The notes under the pieces: generated by a model
Seen by the model: only the letters and a program-made list of their open reading frames with translations
The model's database searches: none
What the model was told of the DNA's origin: nothing
NCBI GenBank assembly: GCA_011109175.1
Contig: RDEW01000040.1
Coordinates: 304,956-368,955, forward strand
Source of the DNA: Dicyema japonicum
Taxonomy: Eukaryota; Dicyemida; Rhombozoa; Dicyemidae
Direction: 5' to 3'
DNA: 64,000 bases
Shown: positions 22,693-34,153 of the stretch, one piece after another
How positions within the stretch are numbered: the stretch's first letter is position 1
Layout: each line of letters opens with the position of its first letter
Position numbers and translations under genes: made by a program

Positions 22693-23661
22693 TCATTTTT
22701 GTGGAATCGTCTTGTCGAAGCACTTTACATCTGCCGTCCAGTCGGACCCACTTAGTGAAAAAATGTTGGAAAAACGGTGATTCCACAACACCTCGTACGA
22801 CTTGTAGGAAGTACGGGACTTTACAGAATGGCCGATTGACTCGCTGATCCCAGTAGCGATGGCGATTATCTCACACCCCTCAAAAATGAATGAAGTTCTG
22901 GTATATCGGTAAAGTGGACTTGTTTCGTCGATTAAATGGGTCACTGTTATAGGCCATCCGGAATCACAACAGCTCGAATCAAAGTTTGTGGACAGTCGTT
23001 TGAAGTAAAACGGAATTATCTCCCCCTCTCGAGTCTTCCTTGAATATACGAGAAACATCTTGACGCTTGTGGCGATTATCTGAGACTTTTGTAAGTTGAG
23101 GATTCGACAGATCAGATATCGACGTCCATTTCTTTTACAGACAACTGCATTTTTGGAAAAGGTCCACGTCTTTGCCCGCGAAAGAGGGATGAAATCTTCA
23201 TGAAGGCCAATCCCAGAGTTATCGACTCGATATAAATTCCAAAAATCGTCTGCAACATCAGAATAAGTCCTGAAGTATAGCATTGGTTCCCAATAAACAT
23301 ATCTCCGTACCCCACAGTGCTCTGGGTCACTATTGAGAAGATCATGGCTCCTAAAAACCCTTTCAAATTGTAAACACACGTGGTTTTTGAATCGCTGTGG
23401 ATAACAACGAGATACCAGATAACGGCAAAAATATTCCAGACGATCACATAAACGTCAAAAGAAAGACGAATATGTAAATCCACTTCCACATGAGGAGGGT
23501 GGTCACAAAATCATGGAACAAATACTTGGTCTTAGACCCTGATATTTGCAGTTTGAATTTCCCCCGTTTGTCCACCAATCTGATGTCTGTTCGCCAAAAT
23601 TTATATTTCCGTCAAAAGAAAACGCATTTCTGTTTTTTAGAATCGCTTCTGTGACGGTCAT
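22693..23661 (-). CDS. inward-rectifier K+ channel (Kir), copy 2, with frameshifts
   Basis: Second Kir, same strand, about 110 bp upstream of copy 1. Pieces in order: MTVTEAILKNRNAFSF, RLVDKRGKFKLQ, KYLFHDFVTTLLMWKW (slide helix/M1), VYVIVWNIFAVIWYL, pore filter TVGYG, M2 LMLQTIFGIYIESITLGL, KTWTFSKNAVVCKRNGRRYL, then ITVTHLIDETSPLY and SRTSYKSYEVLWNHRF, stop at 22693. Three one-base gaps (near 23565, 23455 and 23185) are needed, all of the 'one base missing' kind and two beside T runs. The M2 rectification residue is Glu (IYIES), unlike the Gln of copy 1. Either a recent pseudogene or, more likely to me, a functional gene in a sequence with indel errors. Confidence 0.8.
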
Positions 23662-24660
23662 ATAAGTGGAGGTATCATTGTCTATGGAAGCCTACTAAAA
23701 ATTCCCCAAAGACTAACGTTACTCGGTTTCTCTGTGAGAGGAATGTGAGTTATGCTTCATAATTGATTTCAGCCTTGTTATTATAAATCTGCTTGGCTGC
23801 ATTATTTTATATCCTTTATTAAATTTTAGATTAAATTTAAATATTTTTAAATTTATAATTTTATTTAATAATAATTATTAATTTTTAAGTCTTCAATATG
23901 TTCCAGTTTTTAACATTCTTGGTTTGCAGCTATGGAACATGGAACGATTCACTGCCTAACAAACGACCTTTTTCATGGTATCTTGAATTGGACGGTGGAT
24001 TCTAATAACTCCAGAGGACCATTGGTCAAATAATTAGCGAATAATGGTCAAATGACAGTATCTTTAATATATGGGATTCGTATCAGTATCGGGGACAAAA
24101 GGAAATCATAGATCACTGTTTAGTTAACTTTACTCCACTTTATTTGATCTCTGTTAATAATAATTCAAGTCCCTTATCATAATCACTGTAATTTATATTA
24201 TATCAGGGATATTATCAGCTATTTTAAAGATATCAGACTATATCAATGATTATCACATAAACAGTGATACTAAAATCTGTTTGAGGAATGTCATTGACAT
24301 TTTTTGGTAGACACGGACCAATGGCTTCGGTTTCCTGCGTTTCGGCAATAACCAGAAAACCCAGTGGAAACAAAGTCGTTCATTGGGGGAATGCCAGTCG
24401 GTCTGACAAAAGGTAATCCGATCGATTCGCAAGGTACTTCTTGAAAAAAATGATTTACTCTGAGATCACCGATTAGTCGCCTTCAACAACTTTCTTTTTC
24501 TCTGGGTTTTAATAAATATGTGCTAATGTTTGCCGGAAGATAATCTAAGTAACTTTAATGCTTGTTAGCTCAAGTAATTGTTAAATGTGTCTGAATGAAT
24601 AAAAATTGACGAAAAATAAATGGAATTTTAGGAATTTTAATATTTTTATTGGAATATACT
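23662..24660. other. AT-rich intergenic region
   Basis: No gene, RNA or repeat recognised. Confidence 0.35.
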
Positions 24661-24679
24661 AAAAAGAACTAAGTCATAT

Positions 24680-25380
24680 TAGTGCTGCCAATGTCGTGGG
24701 TTCGAATCCGAAAAATTGAATTTTCAACGAAGGTCAGTTCTCATCAAACAGATCTCACCCTTGATGCGACGTGTAGCTCTGGCACAGCAAGGTGTTTAAA
24801 GAGATCTTCCCACCCTTACCAAGTACAGAAATCTTGATATACGCTGATGACGTCATAATTTATGATGTCTCTTTAAACCCTTTGGTATCTGAGAAACGGT
24901 TGAAGACATACATGGACCAGATCAAAGATTGGTGTACTGAAAACTCTTTTAGTTGCACATGAGAAGTCTCGTCTGGTGAGGATAGCTGGAAGCAGGAGGC
25001 TGATTAACCTAAAGAACATGTTACAAGACTTACCTCGGAAGAAGTCTAAGCTTGGGGATAAGTGCTGTTCCTCAGTAACCTGGATTCGACTTTCACACTG
25101 TTACCTACTTGGTCGAAGGACTTATTGAGGAAGGTTGGGTGTTAAAGGAGTACTAAAGGCGAATTTGGGAGCTATTGGAGGCTAGGATCACCTAATTAGT
25201 GAGTTTTACCTTTCTTTTTGGTGGTCTTTGGATTCTTTCGAAGGACTTATTGAGGAAGGTTGGGTGTTGAAGGAGTACTAAAGGCGAATTTGGGAGCTAT
25301 TGGAGGCTAGGATCACCTAATTAGTGAGTTTTACCTTTCTTTTTGGTGGTCTTTGGATTCTTGAATAATAAATAAATAAC
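24680..25380 (+). mobile_element. LINE family A fragment with duplicated 3' tail
   Basis: 24790-24960 encodes LFKEIFPPLPS, EILIYADDVIIYDVS and SEKRLKTYMDQIKDW, the RT palm with YADD (compare SERRIKLFTDRVQDW at 4855). After a break, 25115-25240 and 25243-25370 are near-identical tandem copies of a ~128-bp unit ending in the shared tail (GGATCACCTAATTAGTGAGT ... TTTCTTTTTGGTGG). Confidence 0.7.
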
Positions 25381-25384
25381 AACG

Positions 25385-25530
25385 TCCATCCATATCCGTA
25401 ATTGTAAGGACCCCTTCGGTGGAATAGGAAAGAGATTTCTGGATGCCAGGCAGGCATTGGGCGCCTCCTAGGACAGGTAGATCACATGAAGCCTCTTAAA
25501 ATTTTAAAAAGGGACAGAGCAGAACGGAAT
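25385..25530 (+). repeat. diverged repeat H copy
   Basis: CAGGCATTGGGCGCCTCC followed by GGTAGATCACATGAAGCC, aligned with 14945-14995. Confidence 0.45.
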
Positions 25531-25960
25531 CCCTCAACCAGGTAGGTAGCAACGTGTGAATCGAAGCCACTCAAGGGACTCCTACTTAATACCCAAGCTC
25601 ACCAGCTAATAACCAAACTTTAGTCGCAATCGCCTTCGAAACCTCTGGATCGGTTGGAAAAACTATAATGGAGTCATTAATTAAATTAGGAATACATTCG
25701 CGACACCCTTGAACGGAGATAGTTCTATTAGCTCCTTGTTATTCCCATCGTCCGCGGCAGTGTTCACTATCTCTTGGCAACTGGAGTCCGATTTGTTTAT
25801 ATTTTTTGATAAATATTTTGTCGCGAGCGCTGAGTATAGATTAATCTTAGGTAATAATAATTATTATGAGTAAAAGTATTTTATAAAAGATTTACACCAA
25901 TTTTTTGCTGGCATACCATAATTTTTGACAATAAAATCAAAAAACTAACTCACATCAAGA
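25531..25960. other. intergenic, AT-rich
   Basis: No feature recognised. Confidence 0.3.
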
Positions 25961-25964
25961 TGTC

Positions 25965-26810
25965 CTAATGTTTAATAAAGTTACCATAAATACTACTGAA
26001 GAGTACAACATGATAAAATGCATGCTGGAGGGACAAGACCTGAATGTATCAGCAACTCGGAAGTATATAAAAGTTTTTATTTAATTTTAATAAAAATTTT
26101 AGAAGGAATAAGCAGGAATTTAGTATTATCGTCGTATGCTCCTATGTGGTCGTATGTACGCACGTTCCGGAATTTGCTTCCATACTCCCCTTATACCTAA
26201 TATGAAGTGTGGAAAAATAATATTTATTACATGTTATTTCTAGGCGAGTTGTCTCTGACCGATTCCAAAGAGTATCGTGCGTTCCGGAATTTGCTCCCAT
26301 ACTCCCCGTATACCTAATGTGAAGTGTGGAAAAATAATATTTATTATTTGTTATTTCTAGGCGAGTTGTCTCTGACCGATTCCTAAGAGTATCGTGGTAT
26401 CCCTCGTTTCAACACTGTTGTGGAATCAGATGTTTAGGAAAATCCAAAAAGTTTTAATATGGAAGAATTGGAAGTTGTAGAAAATCCCGACATAGTAAAA
26501 GTTTTTTATTGTTTTTTATAAGTAAAGATGATAAGTACCTGGATAATTTTAAGAGGGTGAATTTGCAGTCTTCATATTATAGAAGAATGAATAGGAAGAT
26601 GGGAGTGCATCGATCAAAATATGAGTTAGATGTTGGAGATATTGCATTCTATTTTTAATTACTAAAAGCTTCGTATTCAAAAAGATTATGGGACGAATCC
26701 TTCTCTTCGATTAAAAAAATTTGAACATTCGTATGGAGATTCAGTAACTATTGTCGAGAAATTGTCTAATAATTTTATCAAAGTCGAAGATAGTGCTTAA
26801 CTTTGATGTA
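25965..26810 (+). mobile_element. decayed integrase-type element (Ginger/gypsy-like)
   Basis: INTTEEYNMIKCMLEG near 25980 resembles the segment before the zinc-binding domain in the copy at 57540. Near 26520-26640: KDDKYLDNFKRVNLQ, RRMNRKMGVHRSKYEL, VGDIAFY. Near 26700-26800: RLKKFEHSYGDSV, VEKLSNNFIKVED. The latter look like the C-terminal part of an integrase. A segment of about 120 bp (26155-26270) is repeated at 26280-26395. Confidence 0.45.
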
Positions 26811-26937
26811 ATAGATTATTTTTATTTTTGACGATGATTGACAGTGATGGATCACTCTCAGCTCTCGCGACATATTTGGTGATTAAAAAATAAACTTCAT
26901 AAAAAATAAAAATAATAAAATACAATTTTATACACAA

Positions 26938-28883
26938 CTAATCAGCAATACACTCATCCGGACGAGTTACCGAATAACTCGCAATTATGCAGTCCAGAAA
27001 CTCCTCAGGAGACAACTCCTCCTCAACAGCTGTCAGTCTAGTGAGTACTTCACAATAGTCCTCCTCCACAGACAGGCCAACTCCACACCTCAAAAGAATC
27101 CCCCTTAGTCTCTCAAGCCAGACGATATATTCCCTGTTCTCCCTCAATTCAAAGTCACCCACGTGAAATTTGTCTGCCACAAAGTCCTAAAATAACCATA
27201 GTAACCACATTATGAGCAAACAAGTCCCCCACAGCCACCGACAAACTGTCAAAGGTGGATTCACAGGCCAATAGCTCCAATATGAGGACGCACATGTCCT
27301 GAGAGGTCCTCGTTTCGTCAGTGAAGGGCAGAATCATTAAATTCCACAACATCGGGACCACAAGCGAAATAAGCGGGTCCCAAAGACTTCCATGGTTACG
27401 AATAGTGAGGATTATGAACCTCAGCTCCACTAATAACAAACCAGTCAAGGTCTGAGAGGGAAGACACTCCAGCCAGTGCCCCAGCCTATCCAAGACATCC
27501 TCACTACCAGCCGCAGCAGTATAAACCGACTCCATCAGCATGATCTACACTATTTGTTAAGAATTGACCCTTCCAGTTTCCGATGGCATCTCCAACCGCC
27601 TTATCTTAGCCAAAAAGTCCAGGAGTTCATCACGGAGGAAAAAATGGGGGACAAATTTGATGAGATTTGAGGCCAATTGAATGTTGAACAAGTCCATATG
27701 GTAATTTTTTGCGAATATGAAGATATTTATCGAATCTACGACAAATGAACTAAGGGACGTTCTCCCAACATCATCCTAAAGTGAGTAAGGAGTCTACCAG
27801 ATGCTTTGGGGACAGGTTTTCGCACAGTAGTAAAAAGGTGGTTTTGTAGAGGCGGGAGAATTTATTAATTCCATGGAAAATGTCCTTTTCTCCGCGGTCG
27901 CAGATGTGGTTTATAACGGAAATGGCGAATTGGCTCCAAATGGTCAGATTTTTAGAAACCCCGACCGGAATATCACTCAAAGTTCGAATTGCATTGCAGA
28001 CAACGGATACGCAGTTCTGTGAGTCCCAATTTTGGGAGAATAAAGACACATCAACCGAGGATCTGGATAAGTAAATAGCAAACCCAAGCATAATATTACA
28101 CAGTATAATACTCCGGATACTGTTGGACGAAAACGAAAGGATTTGAAGACATAATTCAGCAATTTTAGGGGGAATAATGTTAGTTTTTTTGTAAACATTA
28201 AAAAGCAAATCGACCATTTCAAATAAACAAAACTTCCCGCCATTTAGCCCGTCAAATTTATTTGATTCTATTATTTTGGCTAACCACTCTTCAAAAAATT
28301 CAAAAGAATTGCACACGTGGGTTAAATGTGAGAGATATTTAAGGGATTTTTTCATCACATATATATTTTTATCGATCGGAGAATATTCAGGGGCTACATA
28401 ACTACGCTAAAATTATTTTGGCTAACCACTCTTCAAAAAATTCAAAAGAATTGCACACGTGGGTTAAATGTGAGAGATATTTCAGGGATTTTTTCATCAC
28501 ATATATATTTTTATCGATCGGAGAATATTCAGGGGCTACATAACTACGCTAAAAACCTTCAATTATTTCATTTTTTGATAGCAGTATGTCCAGGCAGGCA
28601 AACAAGCAAAACTGGATCTCCGGAGTGTCCACGTGGTTACGGTATAAATCCAAAAGTTTGTCTGCTTTGTTTAGATGGGCACAGACGATCATTTCAAAGT
28701 ACACTAGTTTGATATTGTTCATGTCATCCATCAACGGAGCTTCACTTTCTGTTTGATTAAATCACCCAAACTGCATTCAGAATTTGCATAGATCTTAGCT
28801 AGTTTAGCAATAATCGATTCCTCGCTCAATACTAATGGAATATTGTCGATTATGGAAAAAAGTTGAAGAAATTTGTCCATCAT
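26938..28883 (-). CDS. unrecognised large helical protein, five exons
   Basis: Five exons on the minus strand (28883-28557, 28535-27798, 27775-27569, 27544-27209, 27186-26938) joined by introns of 21, 22, 24 and 22 nt give one protein of roughly 570-600 residues. It begins MMDKFLQLFSII, contains YLSHLTHVCNSFEFFEEWL, FARDELLDFLAK-like and VELRFIILTIRNHGSLWDPL stretches, and ends TRPDECIAD. The whole is helical and leucine-rich, like HEAT-type transport or scaffold proteins, but I cannot name it. One base is missing in an A run near 28746. A 146-bp tandem duplication (28264-28409 and 28410-28555) interrupts exon 2 as assembled; removing one copy restores the frame. Confidence 0.7.
27187..27208 (-). 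other. 22-nt intron
   Basis: GTGGTTAC...TTATTTTAG on the minus strand, phase 0, between ..LFAHN and DFVADKFHVG. Sister introns: 27545-27568 (24 nt), 27776-27797 (22), 28536-28556 (21). Confidence 0.7.
28264..28555. repeat. 146-bp tandem duplication within an exon
   Basis: 28264-28409 and 28410-28555 are almost identical (TTAAGGGATT in one copy, TTCAGGGATT in the other). The unit includes coding sequence and part of an intron, so a true duplication would break the gene. An assembly artefact is likely. Confidence 0.8.
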
Positions 28884-28959
28884 GTGGCTTGATTTATTTT
28901 AAATAATTATTAATTTTTTAAATAAATAAAAATAACAGAAATTTAAATAAAATTTCGTA

Positions 28960-29345
28960 GAGTTGTTAGAAGGATTATGGGCCTGAGATTTTCTACCGGT
29001 CTAACCGACTTCCCAAGTTTTTGTATATGCATCAGAAATCCCTTCTCTAGTGGGACAGGCATGTGTTTCATAAAAATATCGTTTAGAAATCTGCATAGGT
29101 TGATAAGCCAGTGAGGGCAGTGAATGTTTCAGAAGTTCCCCGTTGATACCGTCAATTCCCGGACTCCTATTGTTTTTCAGTTTTTGCAGAGCCGTTTGTA
29201 TATCCGCTACCGTAATTGGCTTTGTCAAAGATCTAGGGTGTCCGACAAATTGGATTATGCGTTCGTCGTCACTCCTGAAGAGTGATTCAAAGTGATCAGC
29301 AATATTCTCTGCAACTTCTTTTTTGTCTAGTATTTAGAAAAAAAT
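28960..29345 (-). mobile_element. LINE family B N-terminal RT fragment, inverted
   Basis: The minus strand reads ITVADIQTALQKLKNNRSPG IDGINGELLKH, the standard start of a LINE RT domain (K..KSPG.DGI..E). It faces away from the larger plus-strand fragment that follows, so the junction is an inversion or two insertions. Confidence 0.75.
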
Positions 29346-29355
29346 TTTTCCACTG

Positions 29356-31560
29356 TTGACAAATCTCTGGGCCAAAGTGGTTTTAGAAGAGGAAGATTCA
29401 CGGTGGATATCGTATGGACACAGATGGATATGCGCCATGACGCAGAGATTCCAGAAAGCAGTTTACTTAATGTGGATTGATCTCTCAAAAGCGTTCGATA
29501 TTGCACGGAGAGGAAAACTAATGTTGTTACTTGGTACGTTGCTGGACGAAGACAGCCAAAGGATGATCCGGGTCTTACTTGCGGACATTGAAATACATGT
29601 CTGGGTCGATCCCGTAAATTTGAGACACATATTGGCACTCCTCAATTAGATTCTTTATCGCCACTACTATTTGCTGTCTATCTGGAAGCCGCCCTTCGGG
29701 ACCTACGTGCCAAAACTGGGGCGACTTCGATCATAGGACTAATTTATGCGGATGAAGTAGACTTTGTTTTTGAGGACATAAATGAGATCATGACTGTTCT
29801 AAATCATGCTCCCGGACCATTAGCGAAATGGTTTTTGAAAATGAACCAACAAAAGACAGAGGTCAGATGAGAAATGGAGAAGAACAAAGAAAGTCGGCTC
29901 ACTACTCGGTGGTTGGGAAAATGTTTAGCTAAGGAAAATGCTATCGATTGTTGCACTTGAGACTAAAATCCACATGGCTAAAATACTCACACGTCTCAAC
30001 ATATATTAATGTGATTATACAATGCATTTATTTTGCCTAATTTGCTATACAACTCAGGAACGTGGGGTTTGAATCAAACTTGTACTGAAAGCCTGAATGC
30101 TTTTCACAGAAAACAACCGAAATCCCTATTGGATATACGCTATCCGAAGATGATCAACCAGAATTTATCCACTACCTGTAAATCTGAAAGCTTGGAGACC
30201 ACTGTAATGAAAACTTGATGGGGATTATTTGGGCATATATTGAGGATGGACCCTGCTGCTCCCGCAAATGACATCATGGAATTATACTTCATAAGCACTG
30301 GTTCATTTCGNATGTTATTCACAGAAAACAACTGAAATCCCTATTGGACATAAACTATCCGAAAGTGATCAGCTACCAGAACCTATACACTACTTGTAAA
30401 TCCGAAAGCTTGGGGACCACTGTAGCGAAAATTCGATGGGGATTATTTGGGCATATGTTGAGGATAGATCCTGCTGTTTCCGGAAATAAAATCATGCAAC
30501 TATTCTTCCTAAGCACTGGTTCATTTCGGGGCAGACCACGGACAACACTTCCTCTGACCTTAAATAACGACCTAAAAATGCAAAATGCAACTGGAAAACC
30601 TTGATGACCTAGACGATTTCTGAAAAATCGCAATCTCAAAAGGACCGTGGATGGCAAGAATTATCCGGGGTGCGGCACAAGCGACGTCAATTGATTAACT
30701 ATATTGTTGTTGCGAATGTGCATTATAATTATTATTACTAATGTACCCCTGTCTACTTTGAAACTGCACTAAGAGAGTTTAGGGCCCTGGTTGGAAACAG
30801 TAAATCCTGACAAAACGGGCGACGTCAATTGATTAACTATATTGTTGTTGCGAATGTGCATTATAATTATTATTATTAATGTACCCCTGTCTACTTTGAA
30901 ACTGCACTAAGAGAGTTTAGGGCCCTGGTTGGAAACAGTAAATCCTGACAAAACGGTTTTTACATCGCGGAGATCAGACGAGTCATGGAGATAACAAATG
31001 AAGGTGGTCTCGCTTTTAGAAGACTCTGAAGATGTTATTCGTAAAAAGATCCTTGCTATGAGTGACTGAAAAAAATATCGTCAATATGAGGCCACAAGAA
31101 GAGGATAGGATTAAATACCAGGCTTAGAATACACAAAGCTTTTGTCATCCCGGTACTAACCTACAACTCTGAGACTTGGGGAACAGGAAATGTACCGTCT
31201 TGACTCTTTTCACAGAGCTCAGTTCAAATCGGTAATCAAGATTAACTGACCAATAAAGATCTTTAATGCAAACTTTTATAATAAGCGCAAATCCTATGTT
31301 CTGTCAAATGATGTTTTCAAATCAAGATGGAGCCTCTTTGGCTACGTGTTATGTCTAAATGACCAGATTCGCGCAAATTTCGCAATGAATAACTACTTTG
31401 CACATACAGGAACCGATTCCGTGGAAAACCAAGAACGACACTTCCGACTATCTTGAATGAAGACCTGTCGGCGGTTGGTATGAGACTAACTTCATCGGAC
31501 GACCTGGACGACCTATGAGAACTAGAGCGCAACAGAAGATCATGGCCAGGGCTGAAAAAA
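29356..31560 (+). mobile_element. LINE family B fragments (RT and C-terminus), with duplications
   Basis: GFRRGRFTVDIVWTQM, NVDWSLKS (broken LSKAFD), then TPQLDSLSPLLFAVYLEAAL, LIYADEVDFV (YADD changed to YADE), KWFLKMNQQKTE, and NLLYNSGTWGLNQ. A ~200-bp C-terminal block occurs twice around the single n at 30311 (about 85% alike). 30675-30820 and 30820-30960 are near-identical tandem copies. A further C-terminal piece (HKAFVIPVLTYNSETWGT) lies at 31120-31185. Confidence 0.75.
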
Positions 31561-31599
31561 ACTGGATAATGTAAAAGATGTTCTCAGTTCCTTTTGTAA

Positions 31600-32570
31600 C
31601 CTATTCTGAGTTGACAGAAAATCACTTTTTTGAATGTTCTGAACTTGTACGCTATTTATTAACAATGCCAAAGTTTTCAGCATCATCTATCTATGGGATC
31701 TGCTGCGTCCTATTTAACAGCCGCTTACAAGTTAGTGAAACTGGGGTTACTTAATTAACTATTGTTTCTGTACTCGAAATTCATTTTTTCAGTTTATGTG
31801 ACCAGTCTGACTCGACTATCAGTTTTCTGTTGGACGTCTTATATTCAATCGACGAAGCAACATATTCAGTCATCAAATCGTACATTACTGAAAGCTAAGT
31901 TGATCAGATAAGCTTGTGTCTGCTTCAAAAAGAAATAAATTGGTCAAGATGAGTTACGGACATTTCTTTTCTTTAGGCAAATAGTAAAGACTTTCTCGGA
32001 CACGAAGTAGTGGTCACTCCTTTTCATTCGGTTTAATGAAACTGAGATAATTAACCTCAGTATTCTTAGTCCATATTTAGGGTCTACCTATCAAAATAAG
32101 GCATGCATCGAAATTTATAAAATTCTGAAAGTCTTTCTCTTGGACAAATTATCTAACTATCCAGGACCTCTAGGAGATTTTAACAGAGTACCTTCGCTAT
32201 TCAGCTTCCTCGACTTGACTATTTTTTAATTTACTGTTTTATGGCCGTGGGCATTCTGATTGATCTATTTTCGGCTCCGACCCATGTAAACCTCATAGGA
32301 AATCGAAAAAATAAAGATCAACTTCTCATTCCAATCGCCTTTAAAGTTTTTGTGTCAATTGGAAGGAATGTTAAAAGAGGCATAGATCAGAAACGTTATC
32401 GTTGCATTATATGAGAGGCTCAGGAACTGAGTTGTTTCGTTAGCTCCTTCATCGTCCGTGAAAATGCTTACTGCTTATTGGCAATTGGAGCAATTAGATT
32501 TAATTGGGTCGATAAACCAACATTATCTGCTTACATCTTCTAACTCGTCATCATAAAATCATAACTCTTG
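31600..32570 (+). CDS. possible unrecognised gene or pseudogene with short introns
   Basis: Protein-like blocks follow each other: ELTENHFFECSELVRYLLTM (31608-31730), LCDQSDSTISFLLDVLYSID (31798-31900), RFNETEIINLSILSPYLG..IYKILKVFLLDKLSNYPGP (32025-32230), FMAVGILIDLFSAPTHVN (32240-32420) and ENAYCLLAIGAIRFNWVDK (32455-32540). A 24-nt intron candidate lies at 31955-31978. Several stops are not explained. Helical composition similar to the 26938-28883 gene; no family named. Confidence 0.3.
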
Positions 32571-32626
32571 CGGACGTTTTTTATGTTAATTTGTATTAAT
32601 AACATTTTATTAATATAAAGTAAAGT

Positions 32627-33200
32627 TGTTATGACAGGTCTCCATTATGGCCTGCAGGCATTGAGCACGAAATAAGAGTTACCTCTCATAATCGCGTGCT
32701 CAATATTCTGGAAAAACCACCGCGTCATTCTAGGTTCACTCTTCCGCTTCCCCGCAAGCCGTCCGATTAACCTGATAAACTCTGACGTGCTCAGGAAAAG
32801 AACTTCAGACGTCTCAATGGAGATTGGCCGAAAAACGAAACAGTTTCCAATGTCGCAGTACTTCCTCCTTTCCAAATCTTCAGCATTGGTTGCTACGGAA
32901 CTCGCGTGCAACGATCACTTTATCAAATTCTTATTAGAGAAAGTGTCTGTGCACGTTGAATCCCAAGCGGCTCGATAGCTCTCATGAACTGTCTAGTTTA
33001 ACGTGGTGTGACGAGGGAATCTCCCGAAGCTCCATCTGCACGACAGCAGGTGTAGTCCTTTTTTGTCAACAATCCAACCATATCGGCGTCGGTGTTTAAA
33101 GCAAACGTCAAGGCCCAGCAGAAAAAACATCTCCAACGAGGATTGTAGCATAGAAAAATTAATAATTAAAAAAAACTTCCCATTCAACCACAATACAGAT
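32627..33200 (-). mobile_element. LINE family C 3' part
   Basis: Minus strand: GWIVDKKGLHLLSCRWSFGR FPRH (zinc-like C..H...C block, 33005-33085), then after a gap VATNAEDLERRKYCDIGNC, VFRPISIETSEVLFL, and at the end ..EHAIMRGNSYFVLNACRP, finishing at the common 3' signature (32627-32665). It supplies the extreme C-terminus that the 61441 copy also shows. Confidence 0.8.
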
Positions 33201-33549
33201 GATCACTGTCAAGTTCCCCCAATATTAAAAATGCGATTTCAACCAAATTTTTTCAACTTTCGATTTCAAGTTAACATTTTATTTTTTGCAAATAAAATTA
33301 TCGGTCACGACTTAAATGCTCTCATAATTAAATAAGAGTTTCCTCTAACGATTCTAACCTATAAATTAAAAAAATAATTTCGAGTTTTTCCTTCACATTT
33401 GATTATTTATTTATTTAACACCCTTTTGATTTTCAATTTCTTCATTATTAATTTAAAATATAAAAAAATATATTTAATTATATAAGCTATTTTTTTAATT
33501 TTATTATTTTTTTTCAAATTAATTTTCATTATCAAATAGTCAATCCATA
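33201..33549. other. AT-rich intergenic
   Basis: Very AT-rich, no coding evidence; likely holds the PWWP gene's 5' region. Confidence 0.35.
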
Positions 33550-34153
33550 ATGACTGACAGAATAAAATGGTATGCCTTCAAGGAATAATAATTTCAGGAT
33601 TCAAGACTTTTTTGGTTACAAACATTGGCCCGTTAAGGTGGCAAATACTGTAAATATTTAGATTACAATTCCGCATAGCGGATACGAAGTCATTAAGGAT
33701 ATGATCCTCGTCCGTTATTTTGGGATCGGCATTTAGTCGATTTATTATTTTAGTTTTAGTCGATGGGTATATCCCACGGAATTGTTTGATTACTCAAGTT
33801 TCACATATGATCTCATGGACTATGCTCAACCAGTTCATCATGATTTCCAAAAAGCCTTAGTTGAAGTAGAAATGAGTCTTGATTTTGTAAAACCAATTCC
33901 AGCAAATATTGAAGAAGGGAGTTTTCTCGAAACTAGTGAAAATCCAGTGGACCCAATTAAGGTTGTTAAAGTAGATTATCAACATTTTTAGACCACATCT
34001 GGTAAACCGGGTCGAAAGAAGGTTGCAAAATTTTATATTTTTTAGAAATCCGTCAAAATTAAAAATCCTGATGTAGAGGTTACTAAGAAGAATACACCAG
34101 GGGACAAAACGATTGAGAAAAAATGCGGAAAGAAACGAAAATCTAAATTATAG
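33550..34153 (+). CDS. PWWP-domain protein, six exons
   Basis: A 160-residue protein. Exons 33550-33569, 33598-33637, 33662-33735, 33760-33970, 33992-34021 and 34046-34153 sum to 483 nt. The N-terminal PWWP domain reads DFFGYKHWPVK (K..GYPHWPA), VRYFGIG (FFGT), RWVYPTELFDY, then a helix ending ..HHDFQKALVEVEMSL as in HDGF/PSIP1-type domains (GFNEGLWEI). The C-terminal tail is basic and includes GRKKKSVK, an AT-hook-like stretch. PWWP domains bind methylated histone H3 lysine on nucleosomes; a chromatin role is inferred. Five introns of 21-28 nt in 0.6 kb. Alternative short splice choices exist at introns 3 and 4, but only these lengths keep the domain intact. Confidence 0.8.
33638..33661 (+). 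other. 24-nt intron in the PWWP gene
   Basis: GTGGCAAA...AATATTTAG, phase 0. Others: 33570-33597 (28 nt), 33736-33759 (24), 33971-33991 (21), 34022-34045 (24). Confidence 0.7.

Noticed and set aside
33662-33735. A 12-nt intron at 33650-33661 in the PWWP gene
   Set aside because: A 24-nt intron (33638-33661) uses the same acceptor, keeps the frame and matches the size of all other introns; 12 nt is below any plausible spliceosomal limit.
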